Of a stretch of DNA of 64,000 nucleotides, positions 27,456-35,650 are shown in pieces (the stretch's first letter is position 1; each line of letters starts with the position of its first letter). The notes beneath the pieces were generated by a model. The model saw nothing but the letters and a program-made list of their open reading frames with translations. It ran no database searches and was not told where the DNA came from. Where the stretch lies: assembly GCA_900473045.1 (NCBI GenBank), contig UCKS01000014.1, positions 39,192-103,191 on the forward strand, written 5' to 3'. This DNA comes from Hyphomicrobiales bacterium (GTDB lineage Bacteria; Pseudomonadota; Alphaproteobacteria; Rhizobiales; Rhizobiaceae). A program made the position numbers and the translations under genes.

Positions 27456-28442
27456 ATGGCACGTAAGGATGTTTTCGCGAACATAACGTCGCCCGCAAAT
27501 TCAGGCGCCGAGCGGCGGGCAACGCCGGGCTATGCGACGCACGGGGCTTCCCGATCCATGATCAGTTCGTTGAGCGAGCTACGCGACAAAGTCGCGCAGG
27601 CCGAACAGCAGATTTCCGGCGAGGTGATCATCGAACTTGATCCTGAACTCTTGGACTCGTCATTTGTCGCCGATCGGATCGGGGCGGACGATCTTGCTTA
27701 CGGCGAGCTTCTTGAGGGTATTCGCGAGCGCGGACAGGACACACCGATAATGGTGCGCCCTCACCCGACAGCAGATGGTCGCTATCAGATTGTCTTTGGA
27801 CACCGCCGAGCGCGCGCCGCGAAGGAACTCGGTCGCCCTGTTCGCGCCGTTGTAAAGCCGATGTCCGACGCGGATCATATCATTGCCCAAGGACAGGAGA
27901 ATTCGGCTCGTGAGAACCTCTCCTTCATCGAGCGTGCGATGTTTGCACAGCGGCTAACTGAGCTTTCCTACGAGAAATCGGTCCTCCAGGTGGCGCTTTC
28001 CGTTGACGCGCCGATGTTGACGCGAATGCTGTCGGTGGCCGGTCGCGTTCCAGCGGATATCGCAAACGCGATTGGAGCGGCAAAGTCTGTCGGCCGCAAT
28101 CGCTGGACCGAATTCGCTCAGTTGATCGAGAAGCCTTCAACGCTCGAACTTGCACGAACGTTCATCAGCGATGCTTCCTTCTCGTCACTGGAGTCGGATG
28201 CGCGATTCGAGCGCCTTCTGGCCGAAATCAAGAAATCCTCGAGACCTGCAAAGCGTCCGAGCAACGCTAGCGAATGGCGTGCCGAGGACTCAAGTGTCCG
28301 TGCGGAATTCAAAGGAAGCGGGAAGAGCTACTCGATCGCCCTGAAAGCGAACGACGCCGGTAGGTTTGGGCGGTTCATCGCCGATAACCTTGACCGCTTG
28401 CATCAAGAGTTTCTGACATCAACCAAAGCAGAGGGAAAGTAG
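27456..28442 (+). CDS. repB: RepB, ParB-type partitioning protein
   Basis: 328 residues from the ATG at 27456 (MARKDVFANI, the typical RepB start); the frame also contains a GTG 21 bp upstream. N-terminal Arg/Ser-rich segment, ParB/Sulfiredoxin-like nuclease-fold domain (SSFVADRIGADDLAYGELLEGIRERGQDTPIMVRPH, YQIVFGHRRARAAKELGRPV), then a HTH domain (FAQRLTELSYEKSVLQVALSVDAPMLTRMLSVA). It binds parS-like sites and, with RepA, segregates the plasmid and modulates repression of repABC. Confidence 0.96.
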   Translation: MARKDVFANITSPANSGAERRATPGYATHGASRSMISSLSELRDKVAQAEQQISGEVIIELDPELLDSSFVADRIGADDLAYGELLEGIRERGQDTPIMVRPHPTADGRYQIVFGHRRARAAKELGRPVRAVVKPMSDADHIIAQGQENSARENLSFIERAMFAQRLTELSYEKSVLQVALSVDAPMLTRMLSVAGRVPADIANAIGAAKSVGRNRWTEFAQLIEKPSTLELARTFISDASFSSLESDARFERLLAEIKKSSRPAKRPSNASEWRAEDSSVRAEFKGSGKSYSIALKANDAGRFGRFIADNLDRLHQEFLTSTKAEGK

Positions 28443-28446
28443 CGGC

Positions 28447-28487
28447 AAAAGAAAAAGGCCCCCAAACGTCGCCGTCGTGGAAGCCTT
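28447..28487 (-). terminator. intrinsic terminator of the ctRNA
   Basis: On the minus strand AAGGCTTCC pairs with GGGGGCCTT (9 bp, two G-T pairs) with an inner ACG/CGT stem and is followed by TTTTTCTTTT. Confidence 0.7.
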
Positions 28488-28500
28488 CCTCATGTCTAAG
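28448..28500 (-). ncRNA. counter-transcribed antisense RNA (incA-type, represses repC)
   Basis: The 154-bp repB-repC gap carries on the minus strand a TTGACT -35 (28531-28536) and a GATTCT -10 (28508-28513) with 17-bp spacing, giving a start near 28500, and a strong intrinsic terminator at 28447-28487. The product would be about 50 nt, the size of the ctRNA that in repABC plasmids pairs with the repC leader to lower RepC translation and sets incompatibility. The exact start is inferred. Confidence 0.7.
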
Positions 28501-28596
28501 CAGCCTGAGAATCGCATTTCCATGAATCGCAGTCAAGAGTCTTTGGCGCCAGTTTGGTGAGCGGATTTTCTTTGCCTTTCGAAAGGTAAGAGGAAA

Positions 28597-29808
28597 ATGC
28601 AAACAGGAAATGTGACGACGCCGTTTGGGCGGCGGCCGATGACGCTTGCCTTGGTGAAAGGTCAACTCGCAACGGCAAACATCAAGGCAGGAAAGATAGT
28701 CGACAAGTGGAAGGTCTATCGTAGCACCTGCGAGGCGAGAGCGTTGCTCGGCCTGCGCGATCGAGCGCTCGCCGTCCTTAACGCACTGCTGAGCTTCTAT
28801 CCAGAACAGGAGCTGAGCGAAGACCGCAATCTTGTCGTGTTTCCATCGAATGCGCAGCTTGCCATCCGCTCCAACGGAATAGCAGGAACGACATTACGAG
28901 AAAACCTGGCGCTCCTGGTTGATGCGGGACTGATTCATCGCAACGACAGTCCGAACGGCAAACGCTACGCGCGTAAGGGACACGATGGTGAGATTGAAAC
29001 GGCCTACGGCTTTAGCCTCGCGCCTCTTCTTGCGCGCTCGGAAGAGCTCGCTCTGATGGCTCACGAGGTCGCCGAACAGAGCCGCCAGCTTCGAATTATA
29101 AAGGAACGCATTACGATAGCGCGGCGCAACGTACGTAAGCTGATCACGGCTGCTGTAGAAGAGGGCGCCTCTGGGAATTGGCAGGCAGTTGAGAGTGCCC
29201 TTGTCGCGGCTATTGCGCGCGTGAAATTCGCAAAGACAGCGTCGGCCTTGGAAGCTTGCCTCGATGAGCTCAACCTTCTCAACGAGGAAGCCGTCAACAT
29301 GCTGGAAATTCAGCTAAAACCGCAAAAATCCGACACCAATGATATCGAAATTCGTCACCACATACAGAATTCAAATACCGAATTATCTATTGAACTTGAA
29401 CCTAGCTCTGAAAAAGAGCAGGGCGAGCCGGTGGTGCGTAAACCGAAACACATTGCCGAGCCGATAAAGGCGTTTCCGTTGGGTATGGTTCTGAGGGCAT
29501 GCCCTCAGATTTCCGACTACGCAGTCGGGGGGAGCATTTCGCATTGGCGCGACTTGATGGCCGCCGCGGTCGTCGTCCGCACCATGCTCGGGGTAAGTCC
29601 GTCAGCCTATCAGGACGCGTGCGAGATTATGGGACCGGAGAATGCGGCGGTGGCTATGGCTTGTGTTCTTGAACGAGCTGGGCACATCACGTCGCCGGGC
29701 GGCTATTTGCGAGATCTTACGAGGCGCACGGAGGACGGCAAGTTTTCGCTTGGGCCAATGCTGATGGCGTTGTTGAGAACGCAAGGCGGAGAGAAAATGT
29801 CGGCTTAA
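28597..29808 (+). CDS. repC: RepC replication initiator
   Basis: 403 residues, the normal RepC length. Typical N-terminus (TPFGRRPMTLALVKGQ), winged-helix DNA-binding part (VVFPSNAQLAIRSNGIAGTTLRENLALLVDAGLIHRNDSPNGKRYARK) and C-terminal domain (ACPQISDYAVGGSISHWRDLMAAAVVVRTMLGVSPSAYQDA, SPGGYLRDLTRR). RepC is the only protein essential for replication; oriV of repABC plasmids lies inside repC. An AGGTAAGAGGAAA ribosome site precedes the ATG and is the expected target of the antisense RNA structure. Confidence 0.96.
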   Translation: MQTGNVTTPFGRRPMTLALVKGQLATANIKAGKIVDKWKVYRSTCEARALLGLRDRALAVLNALLSFYPEQELSEDRNLVVFPSNAQLAIRSNGIAGTTLRENLALLVDAGLIHRNDSPNGKRYARKGHDGEIETAYGFSLAPLLARSEELALMAHEVAEQSRQLRIIKERITIARRNVRKLITAAVEEGASGNWQAVESALVAAIARVKFAKTASALEACLDELNLLNEEAVNMLEIQLKPQKSDTNDIEIRHHIQNSNTELSIELEPSSEKEQGEPVVRKPKHIAEPIKAFPLGMVLRACPQISDYAVGGSISHWRDLMAAAVVVRTMLGVSPSAYQDACEIMGPENAAVAMACVLERAGHITSPGGYLRDLTRRTEDGKFSLGPMLMALLRTQGGEKMSA

Positions 29809-29833
29809 ATGGCCGGTGCCTGAAGCCCGTTTT

Positions 29834-29849
29834 TTGTCAGCGGTACAAA
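29834..29849. promoter_or_regulatory. candidate parS (copy 2, after repC)
   Basis: A second exact TTGTCAGCGGTACAAA, 25 bp after the repC stop; with its flanks it reads TTTGTCAGCGGTACAAA, with TTTGT/ACAAA ends. A parS downstream of repC is known for several repABC plasmids. Confidence 0.5.
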
Positions 29850-29910
29850 TCGAGTTTTTCGTGAGTACAAACAAAGCGATATCCCGTCGAAAGCCTGTCT
29901 TAGGACGCCA

Positions 29911-30663
29911 ATGTTTTGTAATTTCGCCAAAGAGTTTGAAGCGCACTGCGCTAAGTCCCTGCAATCAGGCATCGAGATTGCCGAGCTAAGCCGTGCGGCT
30001 TTCGGCTCGCGGACCAGTTCAGCCATGCACGAACCGTCCCTCACACAACATCTGATGTTCAAGCTGCACGAGCTGGGCTCCAACCGGCTCAGGGTGCTTC
30101 TTCCGCAGGAGAAGTTCACCGGAGGAGACATCGAGATCCATATGCTCCTTCCCGGAAACAAGTGGATCGGGCTGATCATCCAGGCCAAACGAGTCGATCT
30201 GGATAAAAGCGGCCGCTATGAGATCCTGGAGTTAGGGCATAATGAGGGACAGCAGTACGCGGATCTTATCGCTTTCGCAGACAGCACGAACATGCTTCCG
30301 TGCTACATGTTCTTTCTACCGGAGAAAGCAGCAGGGGTATCTCCCAACCGGTCCGGAGCGATGATCTGCAACGCGGATCAGTTAGCCACCTCGATTCAGA
30401 AACGCCCACATCTTCTCAAGGATCTCTTACAGTATACGCGTAAATTCAGTACCTTCCTGTGTTGCCTGGATGAAGACAAGGAACATGAACTGACACATCG
30501 CCTAGCGAAAATCTTTGTGACTCGGCGCATGGAAAAGCACCCGCGTATGCCTGGTATGAATCCTCCTCCTGATTACATCGTCGAATTCATGAACACTGGG
30601 AAGATAGCAACGAGGTGGCGGAGCAAGGGGCTCGGAGTCGCAACAATCGACCTGCGGCCGTGA
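29911..30663 (+). CDS. hypothetical protein, DUF6615-like (possible nuclease fold)
   Basis: 250 residues. After a helical N-terminus comes EPSLTQHLMFKLHEL, then FTGGDIEIHMLLPGNKWIGLIIQAKRVD: an Asp-x-Glu followed after a strand by Gln-Ala-Lys, the spacing of a PD-(D/E)xK nuclease core, and GQQYADLIAFADSTNMLPCYMFF. This resembles the DUF6615 family as I remember it; no function is established. No signal peptide or TM segment. It lies just after repC on the same strand, which on repABC plasmids is a common place for accessory cargo. The start could also be the Met at residue 38. Confidence 0.6.
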   Translation: MFCNFAKEFEAHCAKSLQSGIEIAELSRAAFGSRTSSAMHEPSLTQHLMFKLHELGSNRLRVLLPQEKFTGGDIEIHMLLPGNKWIGLIIQAKRVDLDKSGRYEILELGHNEGQQYADLIAFADSTNMLPCYMFFLPEKAAGVSPNRSGAMICNADQLATSIQKRPHLLKDLLQYTRKFSTFLCCLDEDKEHELTHRLAKIFVTRRMEKHPRMPGMNPPPDYIVEFMNTGKIATRWRSKGLGVATIDLRP

Positions 30664-30926
30664 TGCCCATCACTGCGTCCGAGCTGCGCGCGCGCCTGTC
30701 CCAGTAAACCAACGATACCGTGTCGCTGACGTCCGCAGCGGGCAGTGTCATCAGATCGCAGGCATGCCAGCGCTGCCAATGGCGTGCGTTCTGGCAAACC
30801 TGCCCGGGGAGCAACCCCCAGTCTTCCAGCTCTTGGAAGCCTAACTCATAGCGAAAGTGGATTTTGAGCCACCCGAGTTTCCATGTTGACGATCTGACGA
30901 GGCAACGCTTGCGCTGTCATGACACA
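30573..30926 (-). pseudogene. possible protein remnant on the minus strand
   Basis: The frame from about 30926 leftwards is open and reads protein-like (LGWLKIHFRYELGFQ, ELEDWGLLPGQVCQ, HWQRWHACDLMTLP, VSLVYWDRRARSSD) without a credible start codon; further left it runs into the end of the DUF6615-like gene. It looks like a fragment of a decayed gene of unknown function. The part that overlaps the upstream gene may be chance. Low confidence. Confidence 0.25.
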
Positions 30927-30962
30927 TGAGGGATGCTAGTTCACGGGTCCCAAGGTCATTTC

Positions 30963-31970
30963 ATGCGTCCGGTTGTTTTTGCTATCATCTCCGTTGTCAT
31001 GATCACCGTCGGGGGTGTCGCGAGCGCGCAGCCTTGGAAAAGCGTTGAGCCTTCATCCGTAGGCTGGTCCGCCGGGGAGTTGAAGGCGGCGCTGGACTAT
31101 GCCGCCAGCCTGAAGCCGACTGCGGTTATGGTGGCGCAGAACGGAAAGCTGATCGCCAGTTGGGGTGAGGTGACCCGAAAGGTAAATGTCGCTTCCGTGC
31201 GTAAGAGCCTGCTCAGCGGACTTTATGGTATTGCGATTTCAGAAGGTCGCATCGATCTCGGCAGCACCCTTGCCGATCTCGGCATCGATGACAAAACGCC
31301 GACTCTTACCGGATCGGAGAAACAGGCGACGGTGCGCGATCTGCTCATGGCGCGATCGGGCATCTATCATACCGCAGCTTACGAAACCGCCGACATCCGT
31401 CAGAAGCGCCCGGAGCGGGGAAGCCATGCGCCGGGTACGTTCTGGTTCTACAACAACTGGGATTTCAACGCGCTGGGGACGATTTATCGCCAGCGGACCG
31501 GCGAGGACATTTTCCGGAACTTCGTGGAACGCATCGCTGAACCCATTGGCATGCAAGACTTCGAAGCTCGGGACGGTCGATATGTGACCGAACGTCAGTT
31601 GGAGCATTCCGCCTATCCGTTTCGCCTCAGTGCCAGGGACGCGGCCCGCTTTGGCCAGCTCTATCTGGATGGAGGGCGCTGGAGCGGGCGGCAGGTCATT
31701 CCGGCGGCATGGGTCAGAGCATCCACTACAGCATACTCCGTGACCGATCGCGGCAGCATGGGATACGGCTATCTTTGGTGGACGTTGAACCCCGCTTCAT
31801 TCGGCGCTGGTGCGGCGCTGGCGTCCGGTTATGGCGGCCAGGCGATTGCTATCGTGCCGTCAAAGCACCTGGTCGTCGTCCAAACAGTGGACCCGGCCCA
31901 AAACGCGAAGGGCGTCAGGACGAGCCATTTCATCAAGCTGTTGCAGCGGTTCGTCGCCGCCGCGCCGTGA
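30963..31970 (+). CDS. secreted serine hydrolase, beta-lactamase / PBP family
   Basis: 335 residues from the ATG at 30963, which gives a clean signal peptide (VVFAIISVVMITVGGVASAQPW); the upstream ATG at 30933 adds ten polar residues. Class C beta-lactamase-like fold (Pfam Beta-lactamase): SxxK as SVRKSL near residue 78, a Tyr-x-Asn-type second motif in WFYNNWDFNALG, and GYGGQAI as the third-motif region. Many such proteins are esterases or D-aminopeptidases rather than lactam hydrolases. Exported to the periplasm. Not obviously linked to its neighbours. Confidence 0.82.
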   Translation: MRPVVFAIISVVMITVGGVASAQPWKSVEPSSVGWSAGELKAALDYAASLKPTAVMVAQNGKLIASWGEVTRKVNVASVRKSLLSGLYGIAISEGRIDLGSTLADLGIDDKTPTLTGSEKQATVRDLLMARSGIYHTAAYETADIRQKRPERGSHAPGTFWFYNNWDFNALGTIYRQRTGEDIFRNFVERIAEPIGMQDFEARDGRYVTERQLEHSAYPFRLSARDAARFGQLYLDGGRWSGRQVIPAAWVRASTTAYSVTDRGSMGYGYLWWTLNPASFGAGAALASGYGGQAIAIVPSKHLVVVQTVDPAQNAKGVRTSHFIKLLQRFVAAAP

Positions 31971-32174
31971 CGAACTCTGGTTTAGGGCGCGCGACGGCTT
32001 TCCATACGTTGGAACGCTCTCCCATGATCGGGAAAGATGATGGACTTGATGGAGCGAAAATTCTAGCAGAACTCCGAGACTTAAAGCCTGCTGTCGGGCG
32101 ACGTGAGGGATTGACCTTGCGTTCCCCGAGCGTTTGTATTGCCGAAAACGTTGCACGCCAGAGAAGGAAGTTCC

Positions 32175-32789
32175 TTGAAAACTGCGATCATATTCGACTG
32201 CGAATTTCTCTGCCTCGAAGGCTCGCAACGCAGGTTTTGGTGCGCAGCCCATGACCCTGATCCTGTTATCGCTCAGATCGGCGCTGTAAAGCTTGGGCTT
32301 GAAGGCGATATTCCAATTGTCGATACCTTTAAAGCCTATGTCCGTCCGATAGATCGATTTGGCAAAAGGTATACGCTCGATCCTTTTTTCACAAAGCTGA
32401 CCGGCATCACCGAAGAAGATATCGAAAGCGAAGGCCTGGCTTTGGAGACCGCACTTGCGCAGGTCGACAGCTTTTCCGATGGCTCCCGGTTCTGGTCATG
32501 GGGTAAGGACGAACTGAACATGGTAGCGATCAGCTGTTATGTTGCCGGCATTCAGGCACCAATCCCCGCTCATCGCTTTGATAATGCCGTTAAGCTCCTC
32601 CTCGCGGCCGGAATGCCTGTTGAGGATCTCGCAAAAACACCGAGCAACAAACTCGCCGAATACTTTGAGATCGAGCACCCACCTTTGCAGGGTCATGATG
32701 CGCTCGACGATGCGCTCTCGGTTTCATATACGCTGCAGCACCTAATGAAGGCTGGAAGATTGCAGCCGCACGTGTTCGATGGCGAATAA
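32175..32789 (+). CDS. DnaQ-like 3'-5' exonuclease (DEDDh)
   Basis: 204 residues from a TTG at 32175 that has GAAGGAAG just upstream; another TTG at 32139 extends the frame by 12. Exo I is IIFDCEFLCLEG (Asp and Glu two apart), Exo II is in FWSWGKDELNM, and Exo III is LQGHDALDDAL with the His and Asp of the DEDDh class. It should degrade single-stranded DNA or RNA ends from 3'. Plasmid-borne members occur beside integrases and defence genes; here it precedes a convergent recombinase gene. Confidence 0.82.
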   Translation: MKTAIIFDCEFLCLEGSQRRFWCAAHDPDPVIAQIGAVKLGLEGDIPIVDTFKAYVRPIDRFGKRYTLDPFFTKLTGITEEDIESEGLALETALAQVDSFSDGSRFWSWGKDELNMVAISCYVAGIQAPIPAHRFDNAVKLLLAAGMPVEDLAKTPSNKLAEYFEIEHPPLQGHDALDDALSVSYTLQHLMKAGRLQPHVFDGE

Positions 32790-32875
32790 TGTCATACCGA
32801 GGCCAAAACGTAGGGCTTGGTGGCCGCTGGCACAAGACTTTTGCCGCGGTCCAAATCTAGTAGTGGATTAGGTCT

Positions 32876-34024
32876 TCACAGCATTCGGGCGGCACGCCCA
32901 CTTCGTCGCATTGCGTTATTATAATAGCTCGAGGCTTGTTGGACCGATTGATGGCGTGACTGTTCCATCGCCTCGGGGAGGGGGATACCGCGGTTCGCGG
33001 CCTCGGTCAGATATCCCGACCGCAACCCATGCGCCGAAAACTCCCCACTGTCCAACCCTGCCATCTCCGCCCGCTGCTTCAGGATCGCATTGACCGACTG
33101 CGGATCGATCTGGCGCCGCGACACAGTGCCCCACCGCCCGATCGCCCGAAACACGCTGCCACTGTCGATCTTCGCCGCCACCAGCCAGGCATTCAATGCC
33201 TCAACTGGTCGGCCGGTGAGATAAACGACGTCGTCCTGCTCGCCGGTCGTGGTCTTGGTGCGGCCGAGATGGATGGCCAAAGAGGGGAGGGGAGGGCCGT
33301 CGGCCACCTCGATCGGTGGCTCGTCGGTCAGCTGTTCGCGTCGCAGTCCGGCAATCTCGCTGCGCCGGCGGCCGCCGGAGGCAAAGGCGACCATCAGGAT
33401 GGCGCGATCCCTGACATCACGCAGGCTGTCGGTTGAGCAGGTGGCGAGAAGCTTTGCCAAAATATCGCCGGTCACGGCTTTCGCGCTCTTGCGCCCCCGG
33501 GTCCGGGGGACCGCGCGCACGGTCAGGCGGATGGCGGATTTGAGGGCAGGGGAGGCGAAGGCGCCGTCGAGGCCGCGCCATTTGGTCAGCGTCGACCAGT
33601 TGGCCAGGCGCCGGCGCACGGTCGCCGGCGCATGCGGGCCGACGGATTTGAGAAAACCCTGGCGCCGAAGGTTCTCGTCGACATCGGCCGGCATGCCGTG
33701 ATCGGCATCGGTCTCACGCCGCTGCGGGTCCCAGAGGTGGTGAGCGACGAATTTCAAAAGCAGGGCCTCGGGCGCCGGCCAGGGCAGGGAGCGTCCGGTG
33801 GCGGCCATCCCCCAAGCTTCGATATAGGCGAGATCCGAAGTCAGGGCGCGCAGCGTATTGTCGCCCATGCCCTGGTTGACGAGATGGCGGAGCGTCTCGA
33901 CATCCTGGTCGGTCAACAGTTCGGCGAGCTCGTCGCGACGCTCTATCGGCAGCACGGCGGCGATGGTGTCGAGTTCCTCCGCGCGTCGCTCGACGGCGGC
34001 CAGTGATGTCTTCGGTTTGGCCAC
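32876..34024 (-). CDS. tyrosine recombinase / integrase
   Basis: 382 residues from a GTG at 34024 with TTGGAG upstream; the open frame continues to a TTG at 34105. N-terminal SAM-like core-binding domain (NTLRALTSDLAYIEAWGMAATGRSLPWPAP), then the catalytic domain with Arg I in FASGGRRRSEIAGLRREQL, the beta-hairpin Lys in LGRTKTTTG, SAHGLRSGYLTEAA (His-x-x-Arg), SRHQSV and the nucleophile Tyr in ASSYYNNAMRR. It should cut and join DNA at an 11-7-11-type site; a candidate lies at 34108-34136 just upstream. Divergent from the DUF1612 gene, an association seen on many rhizobial plasmids. Confidence 0.9.
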   Translation of the reverse strand: MAKPKTSLAAVERRAEELDTIAAVLPIERRDELAELLTDQDVETLRHLVNQGMGDNTLRALTSDLAYIEAWGMAATGRSLPWPAPEALLLKFVAHHLWDPQRRETDADHGMPADVDENLRRQGFLKSVGPHAPATVRRRLANWSTLTKWRGLDGAFASPALKSAIRLTVRAVPRTRGRKSAKAVTGDILAKLLATCSTDSLRDVRDRAILMVAFASGGRRRSEIAGLRREQLTDEPPIEVADGPPLPSLAIHLGRTKTTTGEQDDVVYLTGRPVEALNAWLVAAKIDSGSVFRAIGRWGTVSRRQIDPQSVNAILKQRAEMAGLDSGEFSAHGLRSGYLTEAANRGIPLPEAMEQSRHQSVQQASSYYNNAMRRSGRAARML

Positions 34025-34107
34025 AGGCGCTCCAAAAGGACGGTTTCGGCGGCCTCCAGGGCCATGATTTGCCCCGATTCTGCGTGATTTGCGACTGGAT
34101 ATCAACT

Positions 34108-34136
34108 ACCATCGATAAACGCTTGTTATCGATGGT
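34108..34136. repeat. dif-like palindrome, candidate recombinase core site
   Basis: Left arm ACCATCGATAA and right arm TTATCGATGGT are perfect 11-bp inverted repeats around a 7-bp spacer. The inner ends ATAA...TTAT match those of XerCD dif sites, and 11-6/8-11 is the layout of tyrosine-recombinase crossover sites. It lies between the recombinase gene and the DUF1612 gene. It could instead be an operator for either gene. Confidence 0.5.
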
Positions 34137-34212
34137 TAGACCTCCAACCAGCGATCGTACCATGTAGCGAACGATAATATTTAGATAGAGTTCCTATAAG
34201 AAATCATTTACC

Positions 34213-35343
34213 ATGATTTCAATGTCTTACGATCTATCAAAGTTGCCCATCCAGATCCTGCTGCAGCCGATTTCCGACGCCGGCATCGCGCTGGCCCGTC
34301 TCGATGAGCGCATCGCCCGTTCGCCGGTCGGCGAGGGTTTTGTCGAACGCTCGCACTTCACCGATGCCTGCGCCTCGGTTTGGATCGACGGCGAACTGGT
34401 CCATCTCGAGGACCTGGTTTTGCATGACGCCACCAAAGATATCCGCACGCCGACCCATGAGCTGACCATCGCCCGCGACGTCTTGCGAACTCGCCGGCGC
34501 ATCGCCGGCCAGTCACCGGACTGGGCGCTTTCGGCCGAGGGCATTCGGACGCTGCGGAAAACTTCCGAGATCACATCCGCGGACACAGGCGAGGTGGAGC
34601 CGGCCGGCATCATTCGGCCCCCGGTCGCTATCGATCCGGAAGGGGATGGGGAGGAAGTCGACAACATCGAAAATCTCCCTGGCGTCGACTATGCCGCCAT
34701 CGATGCGCTGCTCGCCCGTTCGGAGGCGGCCATCAAGCAGGCAAAAAAGCCCGGCCGGGCTCCGGCCGATCCGCTGGTCTATGATCTCGACTGGGACGAG
34801 GATGCCCGCCTCGACGAATGGCACGGCTTCCTTCGCCAGGCCGAAAACTTGCCGGCGGTGCTGCAGGCAATCGTCGCCCTCGATGCCTGGAACGAACTTT
34901 CCGTCCTTCAGCACGCGCCCTGGCTCGGGCGGCTGCTGGCCGCGTCGATATTGCGTCAGGCCGGCGTTACCACCGGTGCCCATCTGGCGGCGATAAATCT
35001 CGGCCTGAAAACGATCCCCGTCGATCGCCGCCGGCATCGCGATCGCGAAACCCGGCTGCTCGCCATTGCCCATGGTCTGATCGCGGCTGCAGAGATCGGA
35101 CTAAAGGAACACGATCGGCTGGCTTTGGCGCGACAGATGATGGAACGGAAACTGACGGGAAGACGAACGTCTTCAAAACTGCCGGAACTGGTCGAGTTGG
35201 TTATGGCGCGGCCGCTGGTGTCGGCCGGCATGGTTGTGAAGACGCTGGGCGTCACGCCGCAGGCGGCGCGGCGGATTGTGGGCGAGCTGGGGCTGAGGGA
35301 GATGACGGGGAGGGGGAGGTTCCGGGCGTGGGGCATAATATAA
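34213..35343 (+). CDS. DUF1612 and helix-turn-helix protein
   Basis: 376 residues (or 373 from the Met at 34222, [11 protein letters not shown], the usual start of this family). The N-terminal part ([47 protein letters not shown]) and the C-terminal DUF1612/HTH part ([74 protein letters not shown]) are intact. It resembles Fic-associated/plasmid proteins of rhizobia of unknown role, and the C-terminus has a DNA-binding look. Its C-terminal half is duplicated at 54746-55315. Confidence 0.85.
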   Translation: MISMSYDLSKLPIQILLQPISDAGIALARLDERIARSPVGEGFVERSHFTDACASVWIDGELVHLEDLVLHDATKDIRTPTHELTIARDVLRTRRRIAGQSPDWALSAEGIRTLRKTSEITSADTGEVEPAGIIRPPVAIDPEGDGEEVDNIENLPGVDYAAIDALLARSEAAIKQAKKPGRAPADPLVYDLDWDEDARLDEWHGFLRQAENLPAVLQAIVALDAWNELSVLQHAPWLGRLLAASILRQAGVTTGAHLAAINLGLKTIPVDRRRHRDRETRLLAIAHGLIAAAEIGLKEHDRLALARQMMERKLTGRRTSSKLPELVELVMARPLVSAGMVVKTLGVTPQAARRIVGELGLREMTGRGRFRAWGII

Positions 35344-35650
35344 TTAGCATCGATCGCTTTTGCGCCTTGGATGAGCATGTAGCCGATGCTTCGGGCTCAC
35401 ACCGCTCTATAGCATAGTCGTCGGGTACCGAAGCAGCGCTGCGGCTGCCGCTCCTGCACCGCCGGGGATGAAGAAAACCAATACGCCTGCAATACTGAAG
35501 CCGCGGCGCGGCTGATCGAAATACCCGGTGGATTATTCCCTTATTACGCGAAAGACACAACAACTCCACATTGACGAATCACTTCCGTCACTGTCCTCAT
35601 GGTGGCAATGCGGATCGGGTACTGCGTGCGCTTAGTCTTGTGGGGGACCT
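35344..35650. other. intergenic region before the giant genes
   Basis: A 307-bp region that should hold the promoter for the giant-gene operon. A TTGACG at 35571 is the best -35 candidate but no good -10 follows. A strong ribosome site (GGGGGAC) stands 5-6 nt before the ATG at 35651. Confidence 0.4.
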
